Of a stretch of DNA of 64,000 bases, positions 1 through 12,105 are shown piece after piece. Within the stretch, counting starts at the first letter, position 1, and the number at the start of each line of letters is the position of its first letter. This stretch comes from Planococcus citri (Eukaryota; Arthropoda; Insecta; Hemiptera; Pseudococcidae): positions 54,284,836 through 54,348,835 of the forward strand of contig NC_088681.1 of NCBI RefSeq assembly GCF_950023065.1, read 5' to 3'. The notes beneath the pieces are model-generated. The model saw nothing but the letters and a program-made list of their open reading frames with translations. It ran no database searches and had not been told where the DNA came from. The translations under genes and the position numbers were made by a program.

Positions 1-18
1 AATCATCCGGTATCATGA

Positions 19-2196
19 TCAGAATAATGCTGGTTGAAAACTCGCATTTTTGAAAATATTCGTATCAATTTTTAACAGAGCATCCATAAAACTTTTATTA
101 TTCAAGAAATCGATAATATCTGTGGGTAGGGAAGGTTTTGAATTGGATGCCTCGTGTCCATCTTCATTCACAACCGCAGTTTCATCTGTTGGAGTGTGAA
201 ATCCAAGTCTCCAGTAATATTCAACGGTGGCGAACGCAGCTCTTTGAGTAGATTTTCATTCGCATTCGCATCCAGAGAACAGGTATATATGCAGCCTCCT
301 GCCACGTATGTTTTCACTCGACGATTTTCCTCGCATAAATAATCATCGCCGCATACCTTTCGAGTATGCTGGGTTACTAAAATAATTGCTTTACCGTCAT
401 CATCCAAAATAACCCTCCAAAATGAATCAACTGGTGGAGCATCTTTTATCACTTTTTGGTGCGTACCTGAGTATAAATTCAAGGGTTTGTTTTTCTGTAT
501 AAGGAAAAAAAGAAACGTCATTCATACAGTACAATATCTGATACCAATTTTGTTACAATTTTTTTAAATGGAGAAGTCAATTTATTTACTTTATAACTGT
601 ATAGTCTGATGTACCAATCAGCTCTTATCACGCCCTTGTATAAATCTTTACTTCTAGTGATAGTGGTATAATTGAAAAGAAAAAAAGTCGTTAGTTTCCA
701 TTGTCTGTTTGGCATATCGTCAACTCCAACAAACTGATGTTTATAGTACACCTGCGCAGGATTCAAATTTATTAGGCAAGTCCATGTCAAATCAAACAAA
801 AATTTGACGATGGGTCATCGATTTCTCGAAAGTTATTAACCCAAAAACCTTCTCAGCACTCTCTCACTTGTTGCCATCTATTTTTTTTTGTTTTTTAATG
901 ACCAAAGCATTCAAAGCAACCTGACAAAGCTAGTTGATCGCACTTATCACTGGCTTCAAAATCACATATCAAGCAAAAGTAGATAAGTAGAGAGAATTTC
1001 GAGTTTTTGGCCATGCATCCGCACCCCCCCCCCTCCCATTAAATCACAAAAATACAAAAAAAACGACGTTTTAAATTTAAAAAAAAATCAATAATTTCAA
1101 AATTGACTTTTGCAATTGAAATGTTGGTAATGTGAGTCTCAATACATGATTTTTCAATCTGGCTCGACTCAATCAAATCGAATATGCCCAATGTAAAATT
1201 TGAGATATTGTGATGGATGTTCATAGCCTTACCGCTCCTTCAAAGGACCATTTAGTGCTTAAACTGGAATCCAAAACCGATTTATAATGGGATACATCAG
1301 TCAGTAATGGTTCACGATCAATAAGTTCTATTATTCCACTCTGGAACAGCTGATCTGGCGATTCGATACGGTGAATCGAGTTACATTCGTTTTTAATTTA
1401 AAGGGAAAAAAATTGTTTAATGCAAAAAAAAAATAAATAAAATGAAAATATCATAAATATTCCTCTAGGCTATATCATATTGTAAATTACCTTTCCTTCC
1501 TCGTCTTTTGATACCTGAAGAAAAAATAAAATAGAATAAAAAATATTGTGAAAATCTTAAGAATGTCGGATAATGTTATATTCCTCTAGACAACTTACCG
1601 GGTATCCGACTTCGTACATATCTGCGTGCAATTGGTTGCAATGCTTTACGCGTTCGTCACTATTTTCTCCAACTTTATTAATCGAGGGTACGGAACCTGG
1701 CATTTTGCAGAACGCTTCATATTGATTGGTGTACTCGGACAGAAAAAGTAGTTTACTTTTGTCAGTCGTCAAGACACGAGCCTGAGTCTTCCAATTCTTT
1801 TCCGCTTGTGATTATTTTTCATCATGTGCAGGGCACGCAATCATCAATTTTTCTTTAGGACCATCATCGTCTTCAGAATCATCGTAATTATAACTAGAAA
1901 GATGGTTTTCTGATTCGTGTGCATGAGGTATTGCAAGTTGTAGAGATGAGTCATGTTTTTTGATCACAGCTAATGCGGATGAATACGCTACTCGTTGCAA
2001 CACAGCTTCCTCTAAAATATTCGTCAAATTGTAATTCGTATTTGAATAGGTTGGTATTACTTTTTTTGTCCATTTTGGGAAAAATGGATTGAAAAAGAAG
2101 TTGGTGATCAGACTTTTTGCACTTACTTAAGGAAACAGCTTCTTGTAGGAGCATAAAAATCGACCAACTGGCGACAAAAAACCGTAACAAATTCAT
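19..2196 (-). pseudogene. Decayed tandem copy of the secreted nuclease-like gene
   Basis: This is the disabled sister of the gene at 5736-9611. All six exons can be aligned: 2127-2196 (signal peptide), 1599-2011, 1491-1514 (24-nt microexon), about 1232-1388, 590-751 and 19-494. Three lesions are visible. An in-frame TAA at 1812-1814 stands where the sister has CAA. About 70 nt have been lost at the start of exon 4 near 1388, removing its splice acceptor and the CY-containing segment. One base is missing in the last exon near 188-194, so the frame ends early at 168. Exon 6 also lacks an eight-codon stretch present in the sister. Splice donors and the microexon are otherwise preserved, so decay is recent. 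The 3' end lies close to the window edge. A truncated secreted product from exons 1-2 cannot be excluded. Confidence 0.8.
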
Positions 2197-3438
2197 CGTG
2201 AAGTAACAGGGATACATCATTGATCTCCAATTGAAGTGTGATTTGTGTAAACTGAATGTTCATTGTAGGATTTCTCATTATTTTGTATCAATTTTTGAGA
2301 ATCGTTCCAAGTGTGGTTTTGCGAAGTGAAATCATCGCAAAAATCATAAATCTTTCGTAATATTTTTTTTTTTGGCGAATAAGGTAGAATAAGTAAATCA
2401 CAGCAAGGAACAGCTGAAAAACTCAAATTTTACGAAAATTCCGTAGCTACAGTCGAATGAGTAAATACTAAACGTGTTTGATTTACTCGTCGTATGTACA
2501 TCGAACGATGTGCGTAACATCGTACAATAGGTATTGCAAGTATGCGTTTCAAATAAACGCAGTATTCGACAGCTTTTTAGAAAAATATTGGAACAATTTT
2601 GCGTATTGAAACTTTGTAATGTGATTCCTATAGGGCCTTATGAGATCAAAATTGAGAGGTCATTTCGCCAATTGGTGGTTCAAATTAATGCCATGAAAAA
2701 CTGAACATCTTTTGGTTGCAAAATAGTGAGCAATTTTTTTTGAAATTTTTAAAGTCTTGCACAGTATGAAAAATTTTGAAAAGTATGCTTCTAAAAATTT
2801 CGTTAAAAATTAAAATGCGGCCATTGGACCAAAAAAATGGTAGGGTTTAGGAGCCATTGTACGAATATAATAAGAATCATACTGCACTGAAAATCGATTT
2901 GGAAAAAACGTTGGCGTTGGAAAAAAATTCATGACAGTTCTCAATTTTTACTCGGTCGATTTTGATTAGGTTCCTTTAATGTACGTAAAGTCATTCTGTA
3001 AAATCTTGGATACCTAAGTACTCCTCAAATGCTCCATTCATCTTGTCTTCTTTTTTTTTTTTTTTTTTTGAAGTCAAAAGATTTTGTAAAGGTTTTATCA
3101 GTAATATCTTTTCAGGGGCACCGATATCAAAATTGTGAACTTTTTAAATCATTACGTGGCCTTCCTCCTGCCATCCCATTTGGTGCAAACATGAAAAAAA
3201 TGGATGTTTCTAATTTTCCAAGAATATGCAAATGAACTTTCAGTTTTGAAATTTCGCTATAACGTCAGTCTGACTGAAGACATAATTTTTGTGATTGAGA
3301 CTAAAAAAAGAAGCACTTCAGGTGTCCAAATTGATTTTTTTAAATTTTTGGTAAAGGAGGAGTTGCGATAAGGCCATTTTTTGGCCCCACCTAGTTTTCG
3401 ACTCGATCACTCTAAAAATGTTGTAATAAATGCCCGAA

Positions 3439-3883
3439 ATACGAATCCGTGGTTAGTTAACCCAAAATCACCATTTTTTGGGCCGCAGGGGTTCTCAAAG
3501 TTGCGAATAAGAAAGTGATTTTAGGAACCACTGAGTATTATTTTCAAAAACTTTTTTAGCGTAAAATATTTGTTAGAAGCCGATAAACGTTATGAGAGGA
3601 GATTTTTTTATTTTCGACCCTCGGAGGCAGAAATTGGGCGGGTTTTGATTTTTTGAAAATTTTGGAACCCCCATTTTGATCTTACCCCTTTGAACCTCGC
3701 TAAAAAGCTTTTCACAGTTTATTAGTATCTGAGAGACCTCCATGCTACCAAATTTTGAGCTCAATAAAAATTTTCGCTGGTACTCAAAAATCCAATTTTC
3801 CAATTTTTTGTAATTTCGATATTTTGGGAACCCCTGGAGCCCAAAAAATGGTCACTTTGGGTTAACTAACCACGGGTTCGTAT
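3439..3883. mobile_element. Inverted-repeat (foldback) element, 445 bp
   Basis: The left arm from 3439 (ATACGAATCCGTGGTTAG...) and the right arm ending at 3883 are inverted copies over about 55 bp with roughly 90% identity. They share GTTAGTTAACCCAAA and ACCATTTTTTGGGC. The homologous spot in the second duplicon (about 10860-10880) lacks it, which shows insertion, or loss, after duplication. No clear target-site duplication was seen, and the inserted block may begin near 3355. Confidence 0.65.
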
Positions 3884-4241
3884 CTTCCTTTTTGAAAATC
3901 TGAAATAAGAATACGTCGACCATTTTTGACAATTCATGCCCAAATTTACGTGGTTGGCCTGAAAAAAATAATTTTCACCATTTTGGACCATTCTAGAGCA
4001 CTTTTGACAAAGTTTTTGATTTCTCCAGAATTTCTGAATTTTTTGAGAAGGCGCGGAAATTAATTTGGTTAGGTGACTTAAAATCGAAATCTAGATATCG
4101 ATAATAAACAACTCAATTTTTTGAGCTGAATGTGACTGAGAAAAAAATTTGCCCCGAGAGACAACTTTGGAGGGGAGAAATGGGTCCTCGAAGGAGAGGC
4201 ATTTTCACATTTTTTTCGCTTCAGTCACAACCTAACTTGTA

Positions 4242-4800
4242 CAGTCCGACCTCGCTAAGTGGAAGCCCAAGGGAAACAGATTTTTTTCCACTTATATAGG
4301 TTTTCCACTAAAGTAGGTTTCAGTTATACAGGTTGAACAAATTGAAATTCCAGTAATAGAGGTTTTATTTGTTTTGAGTAGCAGAACCTCTGTAACTGAA
4401 ATGTTACTTTCGTTTTACCTCTATTAGTGAAATTCCTTTCCTTCTTACCTCTTCAACTGGAGCATTTATCATAACAGCACCTTTAGAGATAAGAAGGAAA
4501 GGATTTCACTAATAGAGGTAAAACGAAAGTAACATACAGTTACAGAGGTTCTGCTACTCCAATCAAAATTCCACTGAGGTAAGAAGGAAAAGAATTTCAC
4601 TTATAGAGGTAAAACGAAGGTAACATTTCAGTTGCAGAGGTTCTGCTTCTCAAAACAAAATTCCACTTATGTAGGTTCCGTTTCCATTTATAAAGGTTAT
4701 TTTAACATAGGTTTAGATAGGGAAGTGCTAGGGAAACGAATTTTGTTCCACTTATAGAGGTTTTCCACTTACATAAGTGCCACTTAGCGAGGTCGGACTG
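4242..4800. mobile_element. Tc1/mariner (pogo/Tigger-like) MITE, 559 bp
   Basis: The ends are inverted copies, CAGTCCGACCTCGCTAAGTG at the left and its complement at the right, flanked on both sides by TA (4240-4241, 4801-4802). TA target sites and CAGT...CTCG.TAAG ends are typical of pogo/Tigger elements. The interior contains further inverted copies of a phrase on 'acctctgtaactgaaa' and 'ttacctctattagtg'. No transposase reading frame is present. Confidence 0.8.
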
Positions 4801-4802
4801 TA

Positions 4803-5720
4803 CTGAGAAAAATGACTCAGTTCCCAGGGATAGTATTTCAGACACAGTTTCAACCTATGCCACTGCAAAAAAAAAAACTCCAAAAGCAATTTTAGGGTAT
4901 TCTTGAATGCTTGAGAATTGCAAATTGCTTATTTATTGGGTACATTCGTGTTTTGAAAAAAAATGTTCTCTCGAATATTTCGTATTACTTAAGTATCTGG
5001 AAAGACGTCATTTTTAAAAATGAGAACGTATTTTGTAATGCAGCAATGCCAATTTTGCTGTCTTTTTTATGAGCATTCTCCACTTACCTATCATTAGAAA
5101 TTCATTATCTACTAGGTACTTATTCTGACCAAAAAACGCAATTGAGATGTCTACCTGGAAATCGGTTCAAATGTTGATAAATGTTTGAAACAGTTCAAGA
5201 ATGGACCACAATTCAACTTTTGGCCGCCTAAATTGATTTTGCACGCTTTATGGAGAAATATTAAAGTACCTGAGAAATCAAAAACCCCTTTGGAAGCTTC
5301 AGAATGGCCAAAAATGGCGAAAGGTTCAGAGGGAGTTCAAAAATGTTAGTTTCAGGACTAATAATTTCCTTCATTTATACTGCATAATCGTAAGTATTTT
5401 TCTTAAATGCATAAATCACCAAAAATGAAAAAAAAATAAAACAATTTGGGCTGCTAAAATTTTGGTTATGGGGGTTTCAGAACATGCTCTTTCCAAAAAT
5501 CATATGCAGTTCTGTTATTGGGGATGTACACTTTGAGAGATTTCTTTGAAAGTATGGATACAAATTTCACAATGTTTTATAATCTGAACCAAATTTATTC
5601 TAATATTGATTGAAAACGAAAATTAAAAATGAATCTACTAACAGCTTACTGAATATAGGAAAGTATTAAAAATATTAATGACATTAGATTGATATGTACA
5701 GTGTGCTTTGAAGTCCTGAT
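4803..5720. other. Non-coding spacer between the duplicons
   Basis: AT-rich sequence without a supported exon, RNA gene or named repeat. It separates the MITE from the 3' flank of the intact nuclease-like gene. Confidence 0.5.
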
Positions 5721-5735
5721 CACCCGTTATCATGA

Positions 5736-8700
5736 TCAGAATAATGCAGGTCGAAAACTCGCATTTTTAAAAATATTTGTATCAATGTTTTTTAAAGCAG
5801 CCATAAAACTTTTATTATTCAAGAAATCGATAATGCCTGTGTGTTGAGAGGGTTCTGAATTCGATGCTTCGTGTCCATCTTCAGTCACATCCTTAGATTT
5901 ATCTGTTTGAAGTGTGAAATCCAAGTCCCCAGTAATATTCAACGGTGGCAAACGCAGCTCTTTGAGTAGATTTTCATTCGCATTCGCATCCAGCGAACAG
6001 GTATATATGCAGCCTCCTGCCACGTATGTTTTCACTTGACGATTTTTTTCGCATAAATAATCATCGCGGCATATCTTTCGAGTATGCTGGGTTACTAAAA
6101 TAATGGCTTTGCCGTCATCATCCAAAATAACCCTCCAAAATGAATCAACTGGTGGCGTTTTGTACATATCTGGGAAAGTGTTTTTTATCACTTTTTGGTG
6201 CGTTCCTGAGTATAAATTCAACGGTTTGTTTTTCTGTATAAGGAAAAAGAAATGTCATTCATATAGTACAATATCGGATATACCAATAAAATCAATATTT
6301 ACTTTATAACTGTATAGTCTGATGTACCAATCCGCTCTTATCATTCCCTTGTATAAATCTTTATTTCTAGTAATAGCAGTATAATCGAATAGAAAGATAG
6401 TTGTCTGTCTCCATTGTCTGTTTGGCATATCGTCAACTCCAACAAACTCGTGTTTAAAGTACACCTGCGCAGGATTCAAAGTTAAGTATTTGACAAATCC
6501 ATGTCAAATTGAACAATAATTTAACGATGGCTCATTGAAAATTCCATCTCTCTTGACAGCAATTTCATGAAAATTACAAAATTTTTGAAATTTTTTAGCT
6601 CAGAATTTTCCATAGTGTAACAATTTTATATGAGCGCAATACCCAATATTGCACATTCCCTTACTAATTATCAAACTTAGCAAAATCCCTACTTGGTTCT
6701 ACCTTACTTTAGATCTTGAGTCCCTAAATTTGAATATTGACTTCATTTTTGATTCTGACTCTTTCAAGTTTTTGCCCACGCATCCACTGCTGCCCTCCTC
6801 ATGGGATAAAAAAATGACGTTTCAAATTTTCAGAAATTTTTCAAGAATTTCAAAAAGAACAATTGAAATGTCGGTAATGCGAGTCTCAAAACATGATTTT
6901 TCAATCTGACTCAGCCTCAATCAAATCGAATAAGTATGTCCAATGTAAAATTTTAGATTTTTTTTATGAATGTTTATAGCCTTACCGCGCCTTCAAAGGA
7001 CTCTTTAGTGCTTAAACTGGAATCCAAAATCGATTTATAATGGGATATAGAATCTAATGGTCGATGATCAGTAAGTTCTCTTATTGCATCCATAAACAGC
7101 AGATCTGGTGATTTGATACGGTGAATTGAGTATAGTGTAGCTTCTTCACCTTTGGTCTTTGAATAGCATATTTTATATGTGGATAAAAATTGAATATCCT
7201 GCATTGGTTTTGGATTTTAAAGAAAAAAAAACTCGTTTAATGCAAAAAAAAGGGGGGTACAATTTATAAATATTTATCCGTAAGAATTTTTATTGTAAAT
7301 TACCTTTCCTTCCTCGTCCTTTGATACCTAAAATACGGAAAAAATGAAATGAAAAATGTTGTTAAAATGTTAGAATATTAGATAATGTTATATTTCTACA
7401 TATATGTAACAACGAACAGGATTCCATTAGGGAAGAAGCACAATTGACCATACTCATGTTATGCCCCAGATCATTGAAAAAACGAATAAATTTAGAATGC
7501 CCCTTTGTTTAGCATTCATTGATTTTGAAAAAGCATTCGACTCTTTGAAAATAGTGTCTATGATGACAGCTCTTGAAAAGATTGGAATTGATCCGGCCTA
7601 CCTAGTACCTACAGGTGATCGAGTATATTTACAGAAATGCGACAGCTTCTATTACAGTCAATGGAGAAACATCAAAAATAAGGCTCAAAAAAGGAATATG
7701 ACAGGGAGATGCCCTTTCACCCAAATTGTTCACAGTCACACTCTATAACAGCATGAGAGATATAATGGGGAGAAGGGGGACTGGAGATCTCTGGAGAAAA
7801 ATTAACCCATTTGCTATATGCTGACGATGTGGTGCTGATAGCACAGGATATGGACAAACTTCAGGGAATGCTGGACAAGGTGAGAGATGCATGTCTAGAA
7901 GTAGTAGGACTAAAAATTGATAAAGGGAAGACCAAGACTATGTGCAATAGGGTGGGTCAAAAAAAAAACATAGGTATCGGAATTTTCTGAAATTCACATA
8001 TGTGGTTCCTTTTGAGTTGAAACGACCCCAAAAAATTTTTCAGCCCCCCCCCCCCGCAACACCAACAGGGCTGAGCCACGTGGCCTCAAAGTATGACCAT
8101 ATTAGCTAAAAATTCACTTTTTTCAGGTTAAAAGCTCCAAAATTGATTTTAAAAATTTAGCCTCAGCACTGAATCAGTAGAGTTTGAAATGCTGAATCTC
8201 CCTGTGGACATTTTTGCGACACCTGAAAATTGGCAATTTGCATACTTTCTAGGACTTGTCAGAGACGTAAGCGAACCCCCAAGAAAAAAATGAACTCCAC
8301 AGGGAGATTCAGAATTTCAAACTCTACCGATTGAGTGCTAAGGCTAAATTTTTAGAATCGATTTTGAAACTTTTAACCTGAAAAAAGTGAATTTTTAGCT
8401 AGAATGGCCCTACTTTGAGGCCACGTGGCTCAGCCCCATGGTGTCGCGGGGGGGCTAAAAAAATTTTTGAGGTCGTTTCAACTCAAAACGAACCACGTAT
8501 GTGAATTTCATAAAATTCCAAGACCTACGTTTTTTTTTTCGACTCACCCTAATGTGCAATGGGTTTGTAACTGATAAAAAAAAGTGCCCAGCTGGAAGAT
8601 GATGAAATTGAAATGGTTGATGGATTTGTGTACCTAGGCCGAGATATGACAATGAATAACGATTTCAACGGAGAGATATCCAGTAGAATAAAGGTATCAT

Positions 8701-9611
8701 GGGCAGCATACTCGAGGCTGCGAAGGAATAATCAGAGAGACGTCAATACCGATATGTCTGAGAAGGAAGGTAGCCAATCAATGCATCGTCCCAGTGGTTT
8801 CATATGCTAGTGAGACATGGACATTGACGAAGAAGCTGGAAGATAGAATTGTCAAAATGCAGAGGCAAATGGAGCGATCAATGCTGGTGATAACACTGCG
8901 AGACAAATGGACAGCCCAGGACTGAAACTCGTGGAAAGAAGTTGGGGAGGCCTTCATCCAGCAGTGGATTGAGAAAAAATGCTGAAAAGAAAGAAAGAAT
9001 TAAAGAAAGAACTAACCGGATATCCGACTTCATACATATCTGCGTTCAATTCGTTGCAATGTTTTACATAATCGCCTCTATTTTCTTCAACTTTATTAAC
9101 CGAGGGTGTGAAATCTGACGAACTGCAATACGCTTTTTCGTCCGTATACTCGGACAGAAAAAGTAGTTTACTTCTGTCAGTCGTCGAAGTACGAGTTCTC
9201 CAATTCCTTTCCGCTTGTAATTGTTTGTCACCATGTGCGGGGCACGCAATCAGGAATTTTTCTTTAGGGCCATTTTCGTCTACAGAATCATCGTATTCAT
9301 AACTAGAAAGATAGTTTTTGGATTCGTGTGCGTGAGGTATTGCAAGTTGTAGAGATGCGTCTTGTTTTTTTATCACTGCTAATGGGGATGAGTACCCTAC
9401 TCGGTGCAACACAGCTTCCTCTGAAATATTTGTCAAATTGCAATAATTTCTATTTGAATTGGTATGGTAATGTACCATTTAGCTGATCTTTAGAAAAATG
9501 AATTTAAAAAACAAGTCAGCGATTAGACATTTTTCACTCACTTAATGAGACAGCTTCTTCGACGAGCATTAAAATCGACCAGCTGGCGAAAAAAAACCGT
9601 AGCAAATTCAT
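5736..9611 (-). CDS. Secreted DNA/RNA non-specific endonuclease-like protein, 456 aa, six exons
   Basis: Spliced exons: 9542-9611, 9017-9420, 7304-7327, 6986-7198, 6303-6464 and 5736-6233. All have GT-AG borders and compatible phases, giving 457 codons including the stop. Residues 1-22 are a hydrophobic signal peptide (MNLLRFFFASWSILML). Features that recall arthropod dsRNase/DNA-RNA non-specific endonucleases are IACP at 81-84, a YKICYS strand in exon 4, YSGTH at 299-303 followed by FWRVI at 323-327, and paired cysteines DDYLC and GCIYTC. These correspond to the family's IACP, CYD, YTGTHG and FWKV blocks. The usual RGH catalytic triplet is replaced by FKHEF around His242, and the downstream Asn-Trp block is not recognisable, so activity is doubtful. 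Intron 2 was enlarged to 1.7 kb by a LINE. Homology is inferred from motif order; the protein could be another secreted family. Confidence 0.7.
7304..7327 (-). other. 24-nt microexon of the nuclease-like gene
   Basis: This is an eight-codon exon (VSKDEEGK) between a TTTTAG acceptor and a GTAATT donor, phase 0 on both sides. The same exon occurs in the pseudogene copy at 1491-1514 with one silent difference and conserved splice sites. That conservation supports it being a true exon rather than chance. Confidence 0.75.
7399..8996 (+). mobile_element. 5'-truncated non-LTR retrotransposon (RTE/jockey-like) in intron 2
   Basis: Reverse transcriptase fragments on the plus strand appear in order. 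The first is GRST-IDHTHVMPQ near 7435-7470. Next come LCLAFIDFEKAFDSL (about 7502-7550) and LLYADDVVLIAQ (about 7812-7850) with the catalytic YADD. After a 603-bp insertion follow VDGFVYLGRDM (8613 onward), SYASETWTLTKKLED (about 8800-8850) and a C-terminal EAFIQQWIEKK. Several frameshifts and stops make it dead. The tail is gaaag-rich and abuts the exon-2 donor side. Comparison with intron 2 of the pseudogene copy (78 nt, 1515-1592) gives the insertion borders. Orientation is opposite to the host gene. Confidence 0.85.
7949..8551. mobile_element. Foldback MITE, 603 bp, inside the LINE
   Basis: The two halves are near-complete inverted copies. Ends are AGGGTGGGTCAAAAA and the complement of AGGGTGAGTCGAAAA. 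Shared internal blocks include GGCCACGTGGCTCAGCCC-like and 'tccctgtgga' segments. It is flanked by the 9-bp direct repeat ATGTGCAAT (7940-7948, 8552-8560). The LINE reading continues across it. A 9-bp duplication would fit a Mutator-like source. No coding capacity. Confidence 0.85.
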
Positions 9612-11053
9612 CGTGAAGTAACAGGGATGCATCATTGATCTTCAATTGAAGTGTGGTTTGTGTAAACTGAATGTTCATTGTAGTATTTCTCATTATTTTG
9701 TATCAATTTTTGAGAATCGTTCCAAAGTGTGGTTTTGCGAAATGAAATCATCGCAAAAGTCATAAATCTTTCGTAATATTTTCTTTGACGAATAAGGTAG
9801 AGTAAATAAATCGCAGCAAGGAACAGCTGAAAAACTCAAATTTTGTGAAAATTCCGTTGCTACCGTCGAATGAGTAAATACCAGATGTGTTTAACTTACT
9901 CGTCATATGTAGGTACTTCGTACGATGTACGTAGCATCGTACAATAGATATTGCAGGTATGCGTTTCAAATAAACGCAATATTCAACAATTTTTATAGAA
10001 AAAGTGTAGAGCGATTTTGCGTTTTGAAACTTTGGAATGTAATTCCTACAGGGCCTTATGAGATCAAAATTGAGAGGTCATTTGTCAGTTGGTGGTTCAA
10101 ATTAATGCCATGAAAAACTGAACGTGTTTGGGTTGGAAAATGAGGAGATTTTTTTTGAAATTTTGAAGGTCTTGCACTATATGAAAAATTTTGAAAAGTA
10201 TGCTTCTAAAATAAGTGTCATTAAAAAATTCATATGCGCGGCCATTAGACTAAAAAATCGTGGGGTTTAATGACCATTGTACAAATAAAAACCATAAGGG
10301 ACTGCATCTGGAAATCGATTTGGAAAAAAAAATCTCATTTAAAATAGCTTCTAGTAGACTTTGACTATTTTTGTATCGTTGGAAAAAAATTCATGTCAGT
10401 TTTCAACTTTTACTCGGGCTATTCTGATTAGGTTCCTTCAATATAACTTCGTTCTATAAAATCTTGGATAGGTACATACTCAAATGTTGACTCAATTCTT
10501 ACTATTTCCCAATTAATTTACCTCAAACTGTAGGTAAAGATTTCCAGCTAAAACCATAAGAAATTTTTCGTCCATTTATCTTGTCTTTTTTTTGGAAGTC
10601 AAAAGATTTAGTAAAGGTTTTATCGGCAATATCTGTACACCGATACCAAAATTTTGAACTTTTGGAATCGTTACGTGGCCTTTCTCCTCCCATATTTGGT
10701 CCAAACGTGAAAAAATGGATGCTTCAAATTTTCAAAAAATTCCCAAGAATATACAAATGAACTTTCACTTTTGAAATTTTTGTAACATCAGTCTGATGAC
10801 ATGATTTTTTTATTGAGACTAAGAAAAGAAACACTTCAGCTGTTGAAATTAATTTTTTTGATTTTTTGGCAAATTTTTGAAAATCTTTAATTGCGAATAT
10901 GTCGACCATTTTTGGCAATTCATGCCAAAATTTACTAGGTGGGCCTGAAAATAATAATTTTCGTCATTTCTGGCCATTCTGGAGCCCCTGACGAAGTTTT
11001 CGATTTTTCCAGAATTTTTGAATTTCTCGAAGAGGCGCAAAAATTAATTTGGG

Positions 11054-11765
11054 CCACCAAAAATCAACTTGTGGCCGGAATGTGGATCAATTCGTTGAAC
11101 ATATCGATAATACAATAACAACACGATTTTTAGTTTTCCTAATTAATTTCTACGTCTTCGTGAAAAATTCAAAAATTTTTGATAAATGGAAAATCGCATT
11201 GGAATTTTTGTCTGTAAGTACATTAGCTCGAAATGATGAAATTCGGTTCGTCAGAAATCGAAAAAATCACTTAGGTGGGCTGAAACGTTCCCCATGTGGG
11301 TCTCCACGGTGTATATTAAAATATGTTTTCGGACCTTTCAGTTATATTTTTGCACTTCTTGCTGCCCGATTGTCTTTCTTTTTTCTGAATTGTCAGATTG
11401 TAATTTTTAATGAAAATTGAGTTTAAAATTTGTCGAGTATTGGTCACTTTTTACGAACACATTTCAGTTGAATAGAATGAAAAAACGTATTCGCATTTAA
11501 CCAAAACTAAGAAATTGAAAAAACAAAAAAACAATTCCACAACCTATTTTGTAATTTCATTAACAATCAATTACTTAATAAATGAATTTTGTTTCTTTGT
11601 TTCAGGTGAGTAATGAATTTCAAACAAGATGTTTAAGGATGAGAAAAACTGAAAAAGTATGTAGCTCTCATACGTTTATTATTCGTGAAAATAGAACTAC
11701 TCGCTTCCCATTCTAAATTTTCAACTGCCCCCCCCCCCCCCGGGGGGAACATTTAAAATGAATTT
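11054..11765. other. AT-rich intergenic sequence
   Basis: Nothing supported. A 123-codon open frame at 11049-11420 starts in duplicated non-coding flank and has low-complexity, coding-unlike composition. Confidence 0.5.
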
Positions 11766-12022
11766 CAGGGTGTCCACACTTCTGGAAAACTTTTAAAACT
11801 TGAAAAAGTCAGGGCATTTCAGAAATTTTTCCTCAAAGTCAAGGAATTTTTTGAAAGTGTTCATCTGTAATTTTTTAACCTGGTAGTTTCATTGTATTTA
11901 TTTTGGAAAAAATTCTCTTGCGCCGTGGTGTTTCAAAATAAAGGTCTGTTAAATGGAAAAATTGGTCTGGAAAAAGGGAAAAAGTCAGGGAAAGTCATTT
12001 CCAGAAATGAGTGGTCACTCTG
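11766..12022. mobile_element. Short inverted-repeat MITE, 257 bp, CAGGGTG ends
   Basis: Ends CAGGGTGTCCACACTTCTGG and the complement of CAGAGTGACCACTCATTTCTGG are inverted copies. They are bordered by the 5-bp direct repeat AATTT (11761-11765, 12023-12027). It shares end sequence and target-repeat length with the element at 35786-36259. Confidence 0.65.
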
Positions 12023-12105
12023 AATTTGAAAAAAAAACTGTTGATCTCGCAGAATGAAACTCCCAAAGTTGAAAAAAAAATTTTTAAAATAGAATGAATC
12101 AATTT

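Larger units (their letters stand above)
1..11053. repeat. Tandem segmental duplication carrying the nuclease-like genes
   Basis: Positions 1 to about 4075 align with about 5720-11053, including gene, promoter region and at least 1.8 kb of upstream sequence. The upstream matches run 2217-3350 with 9620-10870 and 3895-4075 with 10880-11053. Elements present in only one copy explain the length difference: the foldback at 3439-3883 (first copy only) and the LINE plus foldback at 7399-8996 (second copy only). The spacer 4076-5720 is not duplicated and holds a mariner-like MITE. Confidence 0.8.

Noticed and set aside
11049..11420. 123-codon plus-strand frame
   Set aside because: Begins in duplicated non-coding flank; composition and lack of motifs or splice context argue for chance.
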